64,000 nucleotides of DNA from Streptomyces venezuelae (GTDB lineage Bacteria; Actinomycetota; Actinomycetes; Streptomycetales; Streptomycetaceae). A program made the translations under genes and the position numbers. The notes under the pieces are model-generated. The model saw nothing but the letters and a program-made list of their open reading frames with translations. It was not told the origin of the DNA and searched no databases. This document shows, in pieces, positions 8,686 through 17,679 of this stretch; within the stretch, counting starts at the first letter, position 1; each line of letters begins with the position of its first letter. The stretch spans positions 1,612,001-1,676,000 of the forward strand of contig NZ_CP029192.1 in assembly GCF_008642315.1 (NCBI RefSeq). The letters are read 5' to 3'.

Positions 8686-9326
8686 CGGGCGACTCCCCAG
8701 CGCTTTTCGAGGACATTGAAGATCGCGCTGATGGCGAGGGTGATGATGAGGTAGCCGAGGGCGATCCAGACGAAGGTCCAGATGATGTTGTAGCCCAGCT
8801 CGCTGAGCGTCTTGTACGAGCCGAGCAGCTCGGTGACGCTGAACGCGCCGGCGATCGCCGAGTTCTTGGCGAGCGCGATGAGGTTGGAGCCGACCGGCGC
8901 GATGACGGACCGGAAGGCCTGCGGCAGCACGACCATCGACAGGGTCTGGCCGAAGCTCATGCCGAGGCTCCTGGCCGCCTCGCCCTGCCCCTTGGGCACG
9001 GTGTTGATGCCCGACCTGAGCGCCTCGCAGATGAAGGCCGAGGTGTAGCAGCCGAGGGCGAGCACGGCGAACACCTTGAAGGGCAGCACGAGGCCGAAGC
9101 GCGGCAGCCCGAGCAGCACCGCGAAGAAGAGCAGTGTGAGCGGGGTGTTGCGCAGGACCGTGACCCATGCCGTGCCGAACGCCCGGAAGGAGCCGACGGG
9201 CGCCACCCGGAACGACGCCATGACGAAGCCGAGCGCGAGGGCCAGGAGCGAGGCGTAGACGGTGAGTTCGACGGTGCCGAGGAAGCCCTTGCCGAACGTG
9301 GAGAAGTTGTCTGTCAGTACGTCCAC
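8682..9326 (-). CDS. gluC: Amino-acid ABC transporter permease (GluC-like)
   Basis: A 214-residue inner-membrane permease pairing with the next gene. Five hydrophobic segments are visible. The ATPase-contact loop is EAARSLGMSFGQTLSMVVLP at about 136-155, and the entry motif VLRNTPLTLLFF is characteristic of polar amino-acid permeases. It starts 9 bases after the binding-protein gene and overlaps the following permease by 4 bases, so the two permeases are translated together and probably form a heterodimer. Confidence 0.92.
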   Translation of the reverse strand: MDVLTDNFSTFGKGFLGTVELTVYASLLALALGFVMASFRVAPVGSFRAFGTAWVTVLRNTPLTLLFFAVLLGLPRFGLVLPFKVFAVLALGCYTSAFICEALRSGINTVPKGQGEAARSLGMSFGQTLSMVVLPQAFRSVIAPVGSNLIALAKNSAIAGAFSVTELLGSYKTLSELGYNIIWTFVWIALGYLIITLAISAIFNVLEKRWGVAR

Positions 9327-9335
9327 GACGCCTCC

Positions 9336-10256
9336 TCAGCTCGCCGGGTAGCGGTCGATGGCGGGCGGCTTCGGCGCGGGGACCCCGGAGAGGCCGAGGG
9401 TGGCGTCGTAGGCCTTCTTCCAGTCGCCGTCCTTCTCGCGGGCGGCGAGGGCGTCGTCGACGGCGAACCGGAGGGCGTTGTCGCCCCGGGGCACCCCGAT
9501 GCCGTACGGCTCCTCGGAGAACGGCTTGCCGACCACCTTCAGTTCGTCGGGCGCCTTGGCCGCGTAGCCGATCAGGATCGCGTCGTCAGTGGTGACGGCG
9601 TCGACCTGATAGGTCAGCAGGTTGTCGACACAGATCGAGTACGTGTCGTAGGCGACGAGGGTGGCCTTCGGGTAGTCCTTCTGGATCCGCTGGTACGGCG
9701 TGGATCCGGCGGCCGAGCAGACGCGTTTGCCGGCCAGGTCTCCGGGGCCGTTGATGTCCTTCTCGTCGGTGCGCACCAGCAGGCCCTGGCCCGCCATGTA
9801 GTAGGGGCCGCCGAACCCGACGAGCTTCTTGCGGTTGTCGTTGATGGTGTAGGTGCCGACGTAGAAATCGATCTGCCCGTTCTGCAGGGCGGTTTCGCGG
9901 TTGGCCGACGCGATGGTCTTGTACTCGATCTTCTTGGGGTCGAGACCGAGCGAGGCCGAGATCATCTTGGCGATCTCGATGTCGAAGCCCGAGTAGACGC
10001 CGGTGGCCGGGTCCTTCTCGCCGAGGTAGGGCTGGTCCTCCTTGGCGCCGACCACGAAGCGGCCGCGGCTCCTCGCCTTCTTCCAGGTCCCCGACCCGGG
10101 CAGCTGGAAGCCGGTCGCGACCCGGTACTTCGGCAGTTCCTCGGCCGAGGGGCCCTTGGTGGGCGGGCTGCCTTCCTTGCCGCACGCGGCGGCCGCGCAG
10201 GCGGTGAGAACGAGCGCCGCGAGCAGGCGCGTCGTACGCATGGAGTGTCTCTTCAC
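9336..10256 (-). CDS. gluB: Glutamate-type solute-binding lipoprotein (GluB-like)
   Basis: A 306-residue extracellular binding protein of SBP family 3. The N terminus is a lipoprotein signal; LTAC (Cys20) and AAAC (Cys25) are both possible lipidation sites, and a second ATG at codon 6 is an alternative start. The mature part has the family motif GVYSGFDIEIAKMI at about 97-110 and VGTYTINDNRKKLVGF at about 143-158. A pair of Cys residues (VCSAAGS and YSICVDN) could form a disulfide. It delivers amino acids, probably glutamate or a relative, to the permeases encoded downstream; the ligand is inferred from operon type only. Confidence 0.9.
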   Translation of the reverse strand: MKRHSMRTTRLLAALVLTACAAAACGKEGSPPTKGPSAEELPKYRVATGFQLPGSGTWKKARSRGRFVVGAKEDQPYLGEKDPATGVYSGFDIEIAKMISASLGLDPKKIEYKTIASANRETALQNGQIDFYVGTYTINDNRKKLVGFGGPYYMAGQGLLVRTDEKDINGPGDLAGKRVCSAAGSTPYQRIQKDYPKATLVAYDTYSICVDNLLTYQVDAVTTDDAILIGYAAKAPDELKVVGKPFSEEPYGIGVPRGDNALRFAVDDALAAREKDGDWKKAYDATLGLSGVPAPKPPAIDRYPAS

Positions 10257-10269
10257 GTCCCCTCCCCCG

Positions 10270-11013
10270 TCAGTGCTTGAGGATCTTGGAGAGGAAGTCC
10301 CTGGCGCGCTCGCTCTCCGGGTGGGTGAAGAAGTCCTCGGGGGTCCTGTCCTCGACGATGCGGCCGTCGGCCATGAAGACGACCCGGTTGGCCGCGGAGC
10401 GGGCGAAGCCCATCTCGTGGGTGACGACGACCATCGTCATGCCCTCCCGCGCGAGCTGCTGCATGACTTCGAGGACCTCGTTGATCATCTCGGGGTCGAG
10501 AGCCGAGGTCGGCTCGTCGAAGAGGAGCGCCTTGGGGTCCATGGCGAGCGCGCGGGCGATGGCGACGCGCTGCTGCTGGCCGCCGGAGAGCTGCGCCGGG
10601 TACTTCTCGGCGTGCGCGGAGAGGCCCACGCGCTCCAGGAGTTCGCGGGAACGCTTCTCCGCCTCGTCCTTCTTGCGTCCCCGCACCTTGATCTGCGCCA
10701 GCGAGACGTTCTGGAGGACCGTCTTGTGCGCGAAGAGGTTGAAGGACTGGAAGACCATGCCGACCTCGGCGCGGAGCCTCGCGAGCGCCTTTCCCTCCTC
10801 GGGCAGCGGCCGCCCGTCGAGTCTGATCTCTCCCGACTGGATGGTCTCGAGCCGGTTGATCGTCCGGCACAGTGTCGATTTGCCCGACCCCGAAGGGCCG
10901 ATGACCACGACCACCTCCCCCTTGCCGACGGTGAGGTCGATGTCCTGGAGGACATGCAGCTCCCCGTAGTACTTGTTCACATCACGCAGCTCGATCAAAG
11001 GATCGACGGCCAT
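10270..11013 (-). CDS. gluA: Amino-acid ABC transporter ATP-binding protein (GluA-like)
   Basis: A 247-residue ATPase, first gene of the operon. Walker A is GPSGSGKST at residues 39-47, the signature LSGGQ at 142-146, Walker B LLFDEP at 163-168, and the switch His is at about 199 (VVVTHE). This is the full and intact set, with the high similarity to GlnQ/HisP expected for polar amino-acid importers. The ATG at 11013 gives a normal family length. The 153 bases upstream hold TTGCCT and CATAAG 17 bases apart on this strand, a possible promoter. Confidence 0.94.
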   Translation of the reverse strand: MAVDPLIELRDVNKYYGELHVLQDIDLTVGKGEVVVVIGPSGSGKSTLCRTINRLETIQSGEIRLDGRPLPEEGKALARLRAEVGMVFQSFNLFAHKTVLQNVSLAQIKVRGRKKDEAEKRSRELLERVGLSAHAEKYPAQLSGGQQQRVAIARALAMDPKALLFDEPTSALDPEMINEVLEVMQQLAREGMTMVVVTHEMGFARSAANRVVFMADGRIVEDRTPEDFFTHPESERARDFLSKILKH

Positions 11014-11166
11014 GGCGAGACCTGCCCACTCTCAGCTGTGTTCGTCCGCGCAAACTATCCACGTGAAAACGGGACTTACTGGACGACACGCACTTATGGG
11101 CATTAACCGTATTTGAGGCAATTCGGGTTACGGGGGCCATATCTACGAGGGCCACGTATACGAGGG

Positions 11167-11610
11167 TTACGTCTCCGACGCCTCGCCGTAGACCTGCGAG
11201 AGCTCGGGAGCGCCGTGCACCGCCCAGTCGAGCCCCGCCTCGACGACCTGGATGTCCCGCCCGGTCTTCAGCCGCACGACGGGGCTCCCTCCGGGCCACA
11301 CGTGCCAGGTCGCGCCCGGCACCGTCCGCACCACCACGGTGCCCAGATAGAGACCCGCGTCGTTGCCGAGCCACGGCAGCAGCTCGGGGTCGTCGCGCCA
11401 GCGCGGCAGGAGCTGGTCGAGGGCGCCCAACGACGCGGGTGAGTCGTCGAGTTCGAGCCCCGCGGCACTGGCCTGGGAGCGCAGCAGCTCACACTCCGAC
11501 AGCAGGGCGGCCACGCCGTCCGGGTCCTCTTCGAACACGGCCGCGAGCCCCTGGGCCCGGTCCGTCGCGGTGTGCCGCCTGCGCCACTTGTCGAGGAACG
11601 GGATGTTCAT
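11167..11610 (-). CDS. Small conserved protein of unknown function (DUF6278-like)
   Basis: A 147-residue soluble protein, starting at ATG with GGAGAGG 6 bases upstream. It is acidic and Leu/Asp-rich, begins MNIPFLDKWRRR, and contains PWLGNDAGLYLGTVVV and a W-H-V-W-P segment. I think it belongs to the small streptomycete family DUF6278, but this is from memory of its look, not a search. No catalytic motif or membrane segment is seen. It lies between the glu operon and the rsb cassette, on the same strand as both. Confidence 0.65.
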   Translation of the reverse strand: MNIPFLDKWRRRHTATDRAQGLAAVFEEDPDGVAALLSECELLRSQASAAGLELDDSPASLGALDQLLPRWRDDPELLPWLGNDAGLYLGTVVVRTVPGATWHVWPGGSPVVRLKTGRDIQVVEAGLDWAVHGAPELSQVYGEASET

Positions 11611-11682
11611 GATCGACCTCTCCGTGTCCCTTTTCCAAGAATGTATCTTGCATCAGTTGATCACGGAATCGGGCGAATCACC

Positions 11683-12969
11683 CTACTCCGGAGGCTCCGG
11701 AAGCTTCGGCGACCGCGGGTCCGGTCCGGTGCGCCGCACGGCGATCGCGAGGGTGTCGTCCTGGTGGAGCACCTCGCTGACCAGCTCCTCCGCGACCAGG
11801 CCCGGGATGCGTTCGGTCGGCTCGTCGCGATGGCGGCACAGGGCGCCCTTGAGCCGCGCCTCACCCTCGACCGGGTCCCTGCGGCTCTCGGTGAGGCCGT
11901 CGGTGTAGAGGAGCAGCACGTCGTCGGGCCCGAGCGTCGTGGACAGCACGCGTTCGCTGCCGGGCAGGGGGAAGCCGATGCCGCGCCCTCGTACCTCCAG
12001 ATAGGTCGCGGTGCCGTCGCCGTGGGCGAGGAGGGCCGGCGGGTGGCTGCCGTTGGCCAGGTCGAGGCGGCCGTCGGCCGGGTTCAGGCGGGCCAGCTGC
12101 AGGGTCGCCATGACGCTCTGGTCGAAGGGCGCGAGGATGCTGTCGGTGCGGGCCACGATGCTCTCCAGCGGGTGGCCTTCGAGGGCGAGGGTGCGCACCG
12201 CGTGGGTGACGGTCAGCGCGGTGCGGGTGCTGGCGATGCCGTGCCCGAGCGCGTCGACGACGGTGATGTGGACCGTGCCGTCCGGCAGGGTGAACCAGTC
12301 GTACAGGTCGCCGCCGGTCGGGGCCTCGTCGCTGGCGGGCGCGTAGTGCACCGCGAGTTCGAGGCCCGCGACGTGCAGGGGCCTCGGGCGCAGGGCGTCC
12401 TCCAGGGCGCGCAGGGTGCGGCCGTGCGCCGTGCGCAGCTGCTCGTCACGCTCTTCGAGCTGTACGTACAGGGCCAGGACGCCGCTGTTCGTCTCGGCCA
12501 GTTCGTCCTTGAGCCTGCGGTGCTCGTCGGCGAGCGCGTCGGCGCGGGCCAGCGCCGCGCGGAGCTCCTCCTCCAGGAGGGCGACATCGGCGTCGTCGTG
12601 CCGCACCGCCGCCGCGCGCAGGGCCGCGGGCCGGCTCGTGGCCTGTCCGTCGGGCAGCGGGAGGTTCCACACGACCGTCCCGTCGGGCCTGGCCTGTGCG
12701 CCGTGCGGCAGGGGGTCCGTCGCCGGTTCCGTGCCCGAGGCCTGGCGGGGCAGGCGCAGGGCGAGGGTCAGCCGGCGCTCGCCGTCCTCGTCGGTGCCGC
12801 GTCCGCTCAGCAGCGTGACGGGGCGGCCGCCGCCGAGGACGGGGGCGGCGACTTCGCTGAGGGACTGGACCAGGCGGGCCCTCTCGTCGGCGGGCAGGCG
12901 GTGTCCGAGGGCGATGCTTCGTACGGTGTGCCGCAGCGCCGCGAGCGTACGGACGGTTTCGCGGGTCAT
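11683..12969 (-). CDS. SpoIIE-type protein phosphatase, RsbU-like
   Basis: A 428-residue PP2C-type Ser/Thr phosphatase, last gene of the rsb cassette. It starts at ATG 12969, overlapping the preceding stop by 4 bases. Residues 1-150 are an uncharacterised N-terminal region. A coiled coil of about 150-205 (VALLEEELRAALARADALAD, ELAETNSGVLALYVQLEERD) acts like the RsbU linker, then the SpoIIE domain runs from about 215. Metal-binding motifs are intact: GGDLYDWF, VVDALGHG, LLLYTDGLTE and QDDTLAIAVRR. It probably dephosphorylates an anti-anti-sigma factor when switched by RsbT, by analogy with Bacillus RsbU. No anti-anti-sigma gene is inside the cassette, so its target lies elsewhere. Confidence 0.88.
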   Translation of the reverse strand: MTRETVRTLAALRHTVRSIALGHRLPADERARLVQSLSEVAAPVLGGGRPVTLLSGRGTDEDGERRLTLALRLPRQASGTEPATDPLPHGAQARPDGTVVWNLPLPDGQATSRPAALRAAAVRHDDADVALLEEELRAALARADALADEHRRLKDELAETNSGVLALYVQLEERDEQLRTAHGRTLRALEDALRPRPLHVAGLELAVHYAPASDEAPTGGDLYDWFTLPDGTVHITVVDALGHGIASTRTALTVTHAVRTLALEGHPLESIVARTDSILAPFDQSVMATLQLARLNPADGRLDLANGSHPPALLAHGDGTATYLEVRGRGIGFPLPGSERVLSTTLGPDDVLLLYTDGLTESRRDPVEGEARLKGALCRHRDEPTERIPGLVAEELVSEVLHQDDTLAIAVRRTGPDPRSPKLPEPPE

Positions 12970-13976
12970 CTCATTCCCAGGTGGGGGCCAAGAGCGAGGA
13001 CGGTGGCATCGTCGCGGCGACGTCGGTGCGTGTGGGCCAGCGAGGCCGCGAGGAGTGCGGGGGGCAGGGTGAGGCGGGCGGTCGTGGCGGCGTACGCCCA
13101 CCGGTGGTCGATGCCGTCGGTGTGCAGGACGACGCTGGTGTGCGGGGTCAGGTCCACGAACCGGCTCCTCGGGGTGGGCAGGGTGTATCCGACGATGCCC
13201 GCCTGCCCGGTGAGCTGGTGGTTGACGCCTTCGGAGGTCAACGTCACGGCACGGACGTTGCCCACGCCACAGTATTCGGCGCGCCCGGGGGCGACGCGCA
13301 GGGCGGCGACGGCGGCGCCGCGGGTGTGTCGCAGTGCCTTGTGCAGTGCGGTCATGATCTCGGCCAGCGGTGCGTGGGGGTGGGCGAGGAAGGTGCGCTC
13401 GGCCCGCTGGGTCGCGGCGGCCGCCTCGGGTCCGTGGCCGAGGCCGTCGATGACCAACGCGGTGCGTATGCCGTCCTGTTCCGCGACGGCGTACCCGTCG
13501 CCGCTCGCGTCCTCCCCGTCGGCGGGCAGGCAGAGCGCCCCGGTGGCGCCCGCGGACCGCGCGGCGCCGGGCGGGGCGAGGCGGGCGTGGGCGAGCGTGC
13601 CGAGTTCCGCGGTGGAGCGGATGGCGAAGTCGGTGGCGATACGGCGTGCGGCGCCCAGGCCGGCGCCCATCGTCTTGGTGGTGCTGTACCCGTCCCTGAG
13701 GCTCATGCCGATGTCGGGCATGCCGGGGCCGCTGTCGACGGCGACGACGTCCATGCCGCCCACGAGGGGCGAGCGCTGGACGAACAGCGAACCGTTGCGC
13801 GCGTGTTTGATGATGTTGCTGGCCAGCTCGCTCGCGAGGACCGCCGCCTGGTCGGGCAGCGCTCCCGGCATCTCGCAGGCGATCGCGAGCGAGCGAGCCT
13901 GGCCGGCGGCGCTCTGCACGGCGCTCGGATGGTCTATGGCGATGTGCAGAGTGCGTACGGTCGAGCCGGTGTTCAT
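12966..13976 (-). CDS. RsbX-like phosphatase with N-terminal RsbT/RsbW-type kinase domain
   Basis: A 336-residue fusion. Residues about 1-130 are a GHKL ATPase with N box ELASNIIKHARNG, G1 DSGPGMPD and G2 MGAGLGAARRI. Residues about 150-330 are a short PP2C/SpoIIE domain with VIDGLGHGPEA, VGNVRA, LHTDGI and DDATVLALGP. Both active sites look complete. The same arrangement is known in RsbX-type proteins that reset stressosomes by dephosphorylating RsbR and RsbS. It is coupled by 4-base ATGA overlaps on both sides, so equal amounts of RsbT, this protein and the phosphatase should be made. Confidence 0.87.
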   Translation of the reverse strand: MNTGSTVRTLHIAIDHPSAVQSAAGQARSLAIACEMPGALPDQAAVLASELASNIIKHARNGSLFVQRSPLVGGMDVVAVDSGPGMPDIGMSLRDGYSTTKTMGAGLGAARRIATDFAIRSTAELGTLAHARLAPPGAARSAGATGALCLPADGEDASGDGYAVAEQDGIRTALVIDGLGHGPEAAAATQRAERTFLAHPHAPLAEIMTALHKALRHTRGAAVAALRVAPGRAEYCGVGNVRAVTLTSEGVNHQLTGQAGIVGYTLPTPRSRFVDLTPHTSVVLHTDGIDHRWAYAATTARLTLPPALLAASLAHTHRRRRDDATVLALGPHLGMR

Positions 13977-14452
13977 CGTCGTTCGTTCCAGCGCAGCGCC
14001 GTGATGGTGGTGCCGAGGCCCGGCGACGAGTCCACGTGGAACTCGTGCATGAGACGGCGGGCACCGCCCAGGCCGTGCCCGAGGCCCGCACCGGTCGTGT
14101 ACCCGTCGGTGAACGCCCGGTCGAGGTCGGCGATGCCAGGACCCTCGTCGCTCACCTCGAGCCGGAGCCCGCGCCGGTCGCCCTGTCCGACGGTCTCCAG
14201 GGACAGGGTGCCGCCCCCGCCGTGCACGTAGGCGTTGCGGGCGAGTTCGCTGGCGGCGGTGACGATGCGCGTCTGGTCCACGAGGCCGAAGCCGGCGCGC
14301 TGCGTCGCGTCCCGGACCGCGTGCCGCACGGTGAGGAGGTCCTCCTCGGAGCGGATGGCGTGGACCGTACGGACGTCGTCGTCCGGGGTGCTCCCGGAGC
14401 GCGTCGGGTCGGACAGGGCGGTCGCCTTGTCGAGATCACCGTAGAGGGACAA
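13973..14452 (-). CDS. rsbT: RsbT-type serine/threonine switch kinase
   Basis: A 159-residue GHKL kinase starting at TTG 14452, inside the end of rsbS (17-base overlap). The ATP site is complete: N box ASELARNAYVHGGG, G1 SDEGPGI and G2 GLGHGLGGARRLMHEF. In stressosome systems RsbT phosphorylates the STAS domains of RsbS and RsbR, then leaves to activate an RsbU-type phosphatase. The gene order here (R, S, T) is the classical one. About 30 extra N-terminal residues precede the usual family start, so an internal start cannot be excluded. Confidence 0.88.
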   Translation of the reverse strand: MSLYGDLDKATALSDPTRSGSTPDDDVRTVHAIRSEEDLLTVRHAVRDATQRAGFGLVDQTRIVTAASELARNAYVHGGGGTLSLETVGQGDRRGLRLEVSDEGPGIADLDRAFTDGYTTGAGLGHGLGGARRLMHEFHVDSSPGLGTTITALRWNERR

Positions 14453-14843
14453 CAGGGGCCCCCTTTGGGGGTCGAGGAGCCGGCTGCCAGCCCAACGCGA
14501 TCATGCCCTGCTCCGCGTTGAGGGTCGTCTCCACACCGGACAGCTCCAGGCCGAGTTCCACCAGGGTGATGGCGACGGCCGGCCGCATGCCGGCCACGAT
14601 CACCCGGGCGCCGAGCAGCCGGGCCGTGGTCGTCAGTTCCATCAGCGTACGGGCCACGAACGAGTCGATGATCTCGAGCCGCGAGATGTCGATGAGGATC
14701 GCGCGCGCACGGTCGGCGACGATCCGCTCGGTCAGCTCCTCGGTGACGGCGATGGCCGCCTTGTCGTCGAGTTCGTTGAGCAGGCCGGTGACCAGGACGT
14801 CGCCGAGGCGCAGGATCGGGACGCCGCTCAAAGCGCCGCTCAC
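14436..14843 (-). CDS. rsbS: RsbS-type STAS-domain protein
   Basis: A 135-residue single STAS domain, core component of the stressosome and antagonist of RsbT. It starts at GTG 14843, overlapping the rsbR stop by 4 bases (GTGA). The phosphorylated Ser expected by family knowledge is in ISRLEIIDSFVAR at about residues 53-65, where IDS is the conserved position. GARVIVAGMRPAVA and LNAEQGMIALGW follow as in other RsbS proteins. A short Pro/Lys tail (PAPRPPKGAPVVPLR) is unusual and is encoded by the bases that also carry the rsbT start. Confidence 0.9.
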   Translation of the reverse strand: MSGALSGVPILRLGDVLVTGLLNELDDKAAIAVTEELTERIVADRARAILIDISRLEIIDSFVARTLMELTTTARLLGARVIVAGMRPAVAITLVELGLELSGVETTLNAEQGMIALGWQPAPRPPKGAPVVPLR

Positions 14844-15721
14844 CGCGCGTCCGCGAGGGAGGCCCGCTGCATCGGCTGGTCCGTGAGCAGCGGGATGGCG
14901 GCGGCGAGCGCGTCGGCCAGCGTCGCCCGCGTCAGGATGGCCGACAGGTCGATGCCGAGCTGCGCGATGATCTGGGCGATCGGCGGGCGGATGCCGCTGA
15001 TCACACAGTCGGCGCCCATCAGCCGCACGGCGTTGACCGTCTGCATCAGGTGGTGCGCGACGGCGGTGTCCACGGTGGGCACGCCGGTGATGTCGATGAT
15101 CGCGACCTGCGCCTCGTCCCGCTCGATGGCCTCGAGCAGGTTCTCCATCACGACCTGCGTACGGGTCGTGTCGAGGGTCCCGATCAGCGGTACGGCGAGC
15201 ACGCGGTCCCACAGGCGCACCACCGGGGTGGACACCTCCAGGAGCTGGCGGCTCTGCCGCCGGATGATCTCCTCGCGCCCGTCCACATAGATGTCGAAGG
15301 ACATGGCGCCGGCGGTGTCGAGCAGGCGGTTGATGAAGAGCGCGGCGTGGTAGAGCGCGGTCACGTCACGCGTCTCCTGCTGGACCGCTTCCAACAGCGC
15401 TTCCTTGAGCGCGAGTACGGCCCGTGAGGTCGCCGTGGGGGTGGCTCCGCCTCTGGCACGGCGCAGCGACAGGTCGGTGACGCACTGGCGAAGGCCGGGG
15501 TGGGAGGCCACCACGTCCTGCACCGGCAGGTCGGTCTCCAGACCGGCGAGCAGCGCCTCGACCAAGGAGTCGGCCTCTTCGTTCAGCTCCGCCTCTGTGA
15601 CGCCGGTGTCCAGGACCGCCTGTTCCGACTGGAGCTCCACCCAACGGTCGGCGACCTTCTCCCCCTGCTCGCGCAGGGCGGCACTGACGCGCAACCGGGC
15701 TTCGGACTCACTGGAGTTCAT
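14840..15721 (-). CDS. rsbR: RsbR-type stressosome protein
   Basis: A 293-residue protein with a variable N-terminal sensor half (about 1-160, all-helical, resembling the globin-like non-heme N termini of RsbR) and a C-terminal STAS domain (about 165-285). The STAS phosphorylation region reads IDITGVPTVDTAVAHHL, with Thr residues where RsbR has its phosphothreonines. I choose ATG 15721 over GTG 15730 because AAGGTGG lies at a good distance only from the former. It is the first gene of a coupled five-gene cassette. The signal sensed by the N-terminal half is unknown; no heme or flavin motif is obvious. Confidence 0.88.
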   Translation of the reverse strand: MNSSESEARLRVSAALREQGEKVADRWVELQSEQAVLDTGVTEAELNEEADSLVEALLAGLETDLPVQDVVASHPGLRQCVTDLSLRRARGGATPTATSRAVLALKEALLEAVQQETRDVTALYHAALFINRLLDTAGAMSFDIYVDGREEIIRRQSRQLLEVSTPVVRLWDRVLAVPLIGTLDTTRTQVVMENLLEAIERDEAQVAIIDITGVPTVDTAVAHHLMQTVNAVRLMGADCVISGIRPPIAQIIAQLGIDLSAILTRATLADALAAAIPLLTDQPMQRASLADAR

Positions 15722-15899
15722 TCCATCCACCTTAGCAATTGTTGTCGCACGGCAAATGTTAGCCGAGCTATGCGATCTTCGAAGGCGGAAGTCGGGTACG
15801 TCACTGCCGGACGTATGTGAGTACCTGGAAGCGCCAGGAGTAAACTCACGTGATCGGGCGAACCGTTACGGCACGCTCCGACCCCGACCGGGCCCTGCC

Positions 15900-16403
15900 T
15901 CAAGCGGACTCGGCGGTGCCGTCCCGCGCGGGGGGCCGCCGCCCGGGAGCGGTGTCCTCTACCGCCCGCTGGAAGCCGCTCAGACCGCGCACCAGCGCGG
16001 AGCGCTCCGCCGGGCGCATCGCCGAAATGGCGTCAAGCAACGCACTCTCCCGGCGGGCCCGCAGCTCGTTGAGGTAATTTTTGCCCCGGCTCGACAAGCG
16101 CAGTTCGAGCTCGCGACGGCTGGCTGAACTGAGAGATCGCTCAATGAAGCCCAGGGCATGAAGGCGGTCACACATACGACTCACCGAAGACGGCGCCGAC
16201 CCCAGACACTCGCCGAGTGTCCTCAGGTTGATGCCCTGAGCGCCGTCCAGGACGTACAGCACACGCAGCTGCGACGACGAAACGGGTGCCGTCGGGGCGA
16301 TGTCCCTGCCCCTGCTCCACAGCACCTCGAGCAATTCGATGACTTCCCGGGCAGCATGCGTGGCCGCATCCTGACCGCCCCTGACGGAAGTTTCGGAGTC
16401 CAT
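15900..16403 (-). CDS. MarR family transcriptional regulator
   Basis: A 167-residue winged-helix regulator. The DNA-binding core is at about 45-110: SSSQLRVLYVLDG, then INLRTLGECLGSAPSSVSRM as the recognition helix and LERSLSSASRRELELRLSSR-like wing. A helical dimerisation end follows. I use ATG 16403; upstream codons in frame lack coding look. It lies upstream of the rsb cassette on the same strand, 179 bases from rsbR, and divergent from a PP2C gene, so it may control either. No ligand can be named. Confidence 0.88.
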   Translation of the reverse strand: MDSETSVRGGQDAATHAAREVIELLEVLWSRGRDIAPTAPVSSSQLRVLYVLDGAQGINLRTLGECLGSAPSSVSRMCDRLHALGFIERSLSSASRRELELRLSSRGKNYLNELRARRESALLDAISAMRPAERSALVRGLSGFQRAVEDTAPGRRPPARDGTAESA

Positions 16404-16512
16404 GGCCTCAACTGTGACACTTCGCAATGGCCCTGTCAGTCGCTGAGACGCGGCGGACACTCGGCCCCTTCCCGCACTACCGACCCGAACCGGAACAGGT
16501 GGTACCCAACTC

Positions 16513-17679
16513 GTGGACAGATTCTTGGCTGTGGAGCGAGCCCTGCGCACCTCAGCACCGCACGCTCTTCTCGACACCGTGCGGAACGCGCTCATCGGCC
16601 GCTACACAGCCTGCTCGGTCGACCTGCTCATGGCCGACTACGCGATGACCATACTCCAACCGGTCGACGCGCTGCCCCACACCGCGGCGCCCGTCGCGAT
16701 CAACGGCAGCCCCGAAGGACGCGCCTTCGGCGCCCAGCAGCCGCACATCGAGACCGGCGCCGACGGCGAACCCGTCTCCGTCCACCTCCCGGTGAGCGTG
16801 CGCGGCGACCGCACCGGCATCCTCAGCGTCCGCCTGCCCGCGGACGCCTGCGACGCCGACGTCGTGCGCGAGCTCGGCGACATCGCCGAGGTCCTCGGGC
16901 ACGAGATCGTCGTGGCCGAACGGGACACCGACCTGTACCTCCAGGCACGGCGCGCCGACCGGCTCACCCTCGCCGCCGAGATGCAGTGGCAGCTGCTGCC
17001 CGGCCGCTCCTGCTCCCGCCCCGAGTACGACATCGGCGCCCAGCTCGAACCGGCGTACGCGATCCACGGCGACAACTTCGACTGGTCGGCCTCCGCCGAC
17101 GATCTCACCCTCACCGTCACCAACGGCATGGGCGAGGGCATCGAGGCCGCGCTCCTCACCAGCCTGGCCATCAACGCGCTGCGCAACGCACGCCGGGCCG
17201 GACTCTCCCTCACCGACCAGGCCTGCCTGGCCGACCAGGCCGTCTACGGCCACTACCAGGGCGCCGTCCACCTCTCCATGCTGCTGCTGCGCTTCGACCT
17301 CGCCACGGGCGAGACGGAGATCATCGACGCGGGCTCCCCGCGGATGTGGCGCGTACGCGGCGGCAAGGCCGAACCCATAGAGCTGGACGCACAGCTTCCG
17401 CTCGGCATGGCCGAGGACACGCCGTACAGCGCGGAGCGCTTCCGCGCCGAGCCCGGCGACCGGCTGCTGTTCGTCAGCGACGGCGTCTACGACGTGGCGT
17501 CCCCGAGCGGCGAGCGCTACAGCGAGCGCGCCCTCACCCGGGCGATGACCAGCACCCGCCTCCTGCCGCCCTCGCAGGTCCCGCGCGCGGTGCTCCACGA
17601 GCTCTCCTGGCACCGCGGCCCCACCGCCGCCGACGACGACGCCATGATCCTCTGCCTGGACTGGCGGGGCCGCCCCTGA
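16513..17679 (+). CDS. PP2C/SpoIIE-like protein with altered metal motifs
   Basis: A 388-residue protein starting at GTG. Residues about 1-150 look like a GAF-type sensor domain (HLPVSVRGDRTGILSVRLP). A linker helix (ADRLTLAAEMQWQLLP), typical before SpoIIE domains, follows, and the phosphatase-like domain covers about 165-385. Motifs are recognisable but drifted: GDNFDW for GGDYYD, VTNGMGEG for the usual D-V/A-x-GHG, DAGSPRMW for NAGHPPP, LLFVSDGVYD and DDDAMILCLDW. The Asp expected in the second motif is Asn, so activity is uncertain. The gene diverges from marR and is followed by an RsbW-like kinase gene. Confidence 0.85.
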   Translation: MDRFLAVERALRTSAPHALLDTVRNALIGRYTACSVDLLMADYAMTILQPVDALPHTAAPVAINGSPEGRAFGAQQPHIETGADGEPVSVHLPVSVRGDRTGILSVRLPADACDADVVRELGDIAEVLGHEIVVAERDTDLYLQARRADRLTLAAEMQWQLLPGRSCSRPEYDIGAQLEPAYAIHGDNFDWSASADDLTLTVTNGMGEGIEAALLTSLAINALRNARRAGLSLTDQACLADQAVYGHYQGAVHLSMLLLRFDLATGETEIIDAGSPRMWRVRGGKAEPIELDAQLPLGMAEDTPYSAERFRAEPGDRLLFVSDGVYDVASPSGERYSERALTRAMTSTRLLPPSQVPRAVLHELSWHRGPTAADDDAMILCLDWRGRP

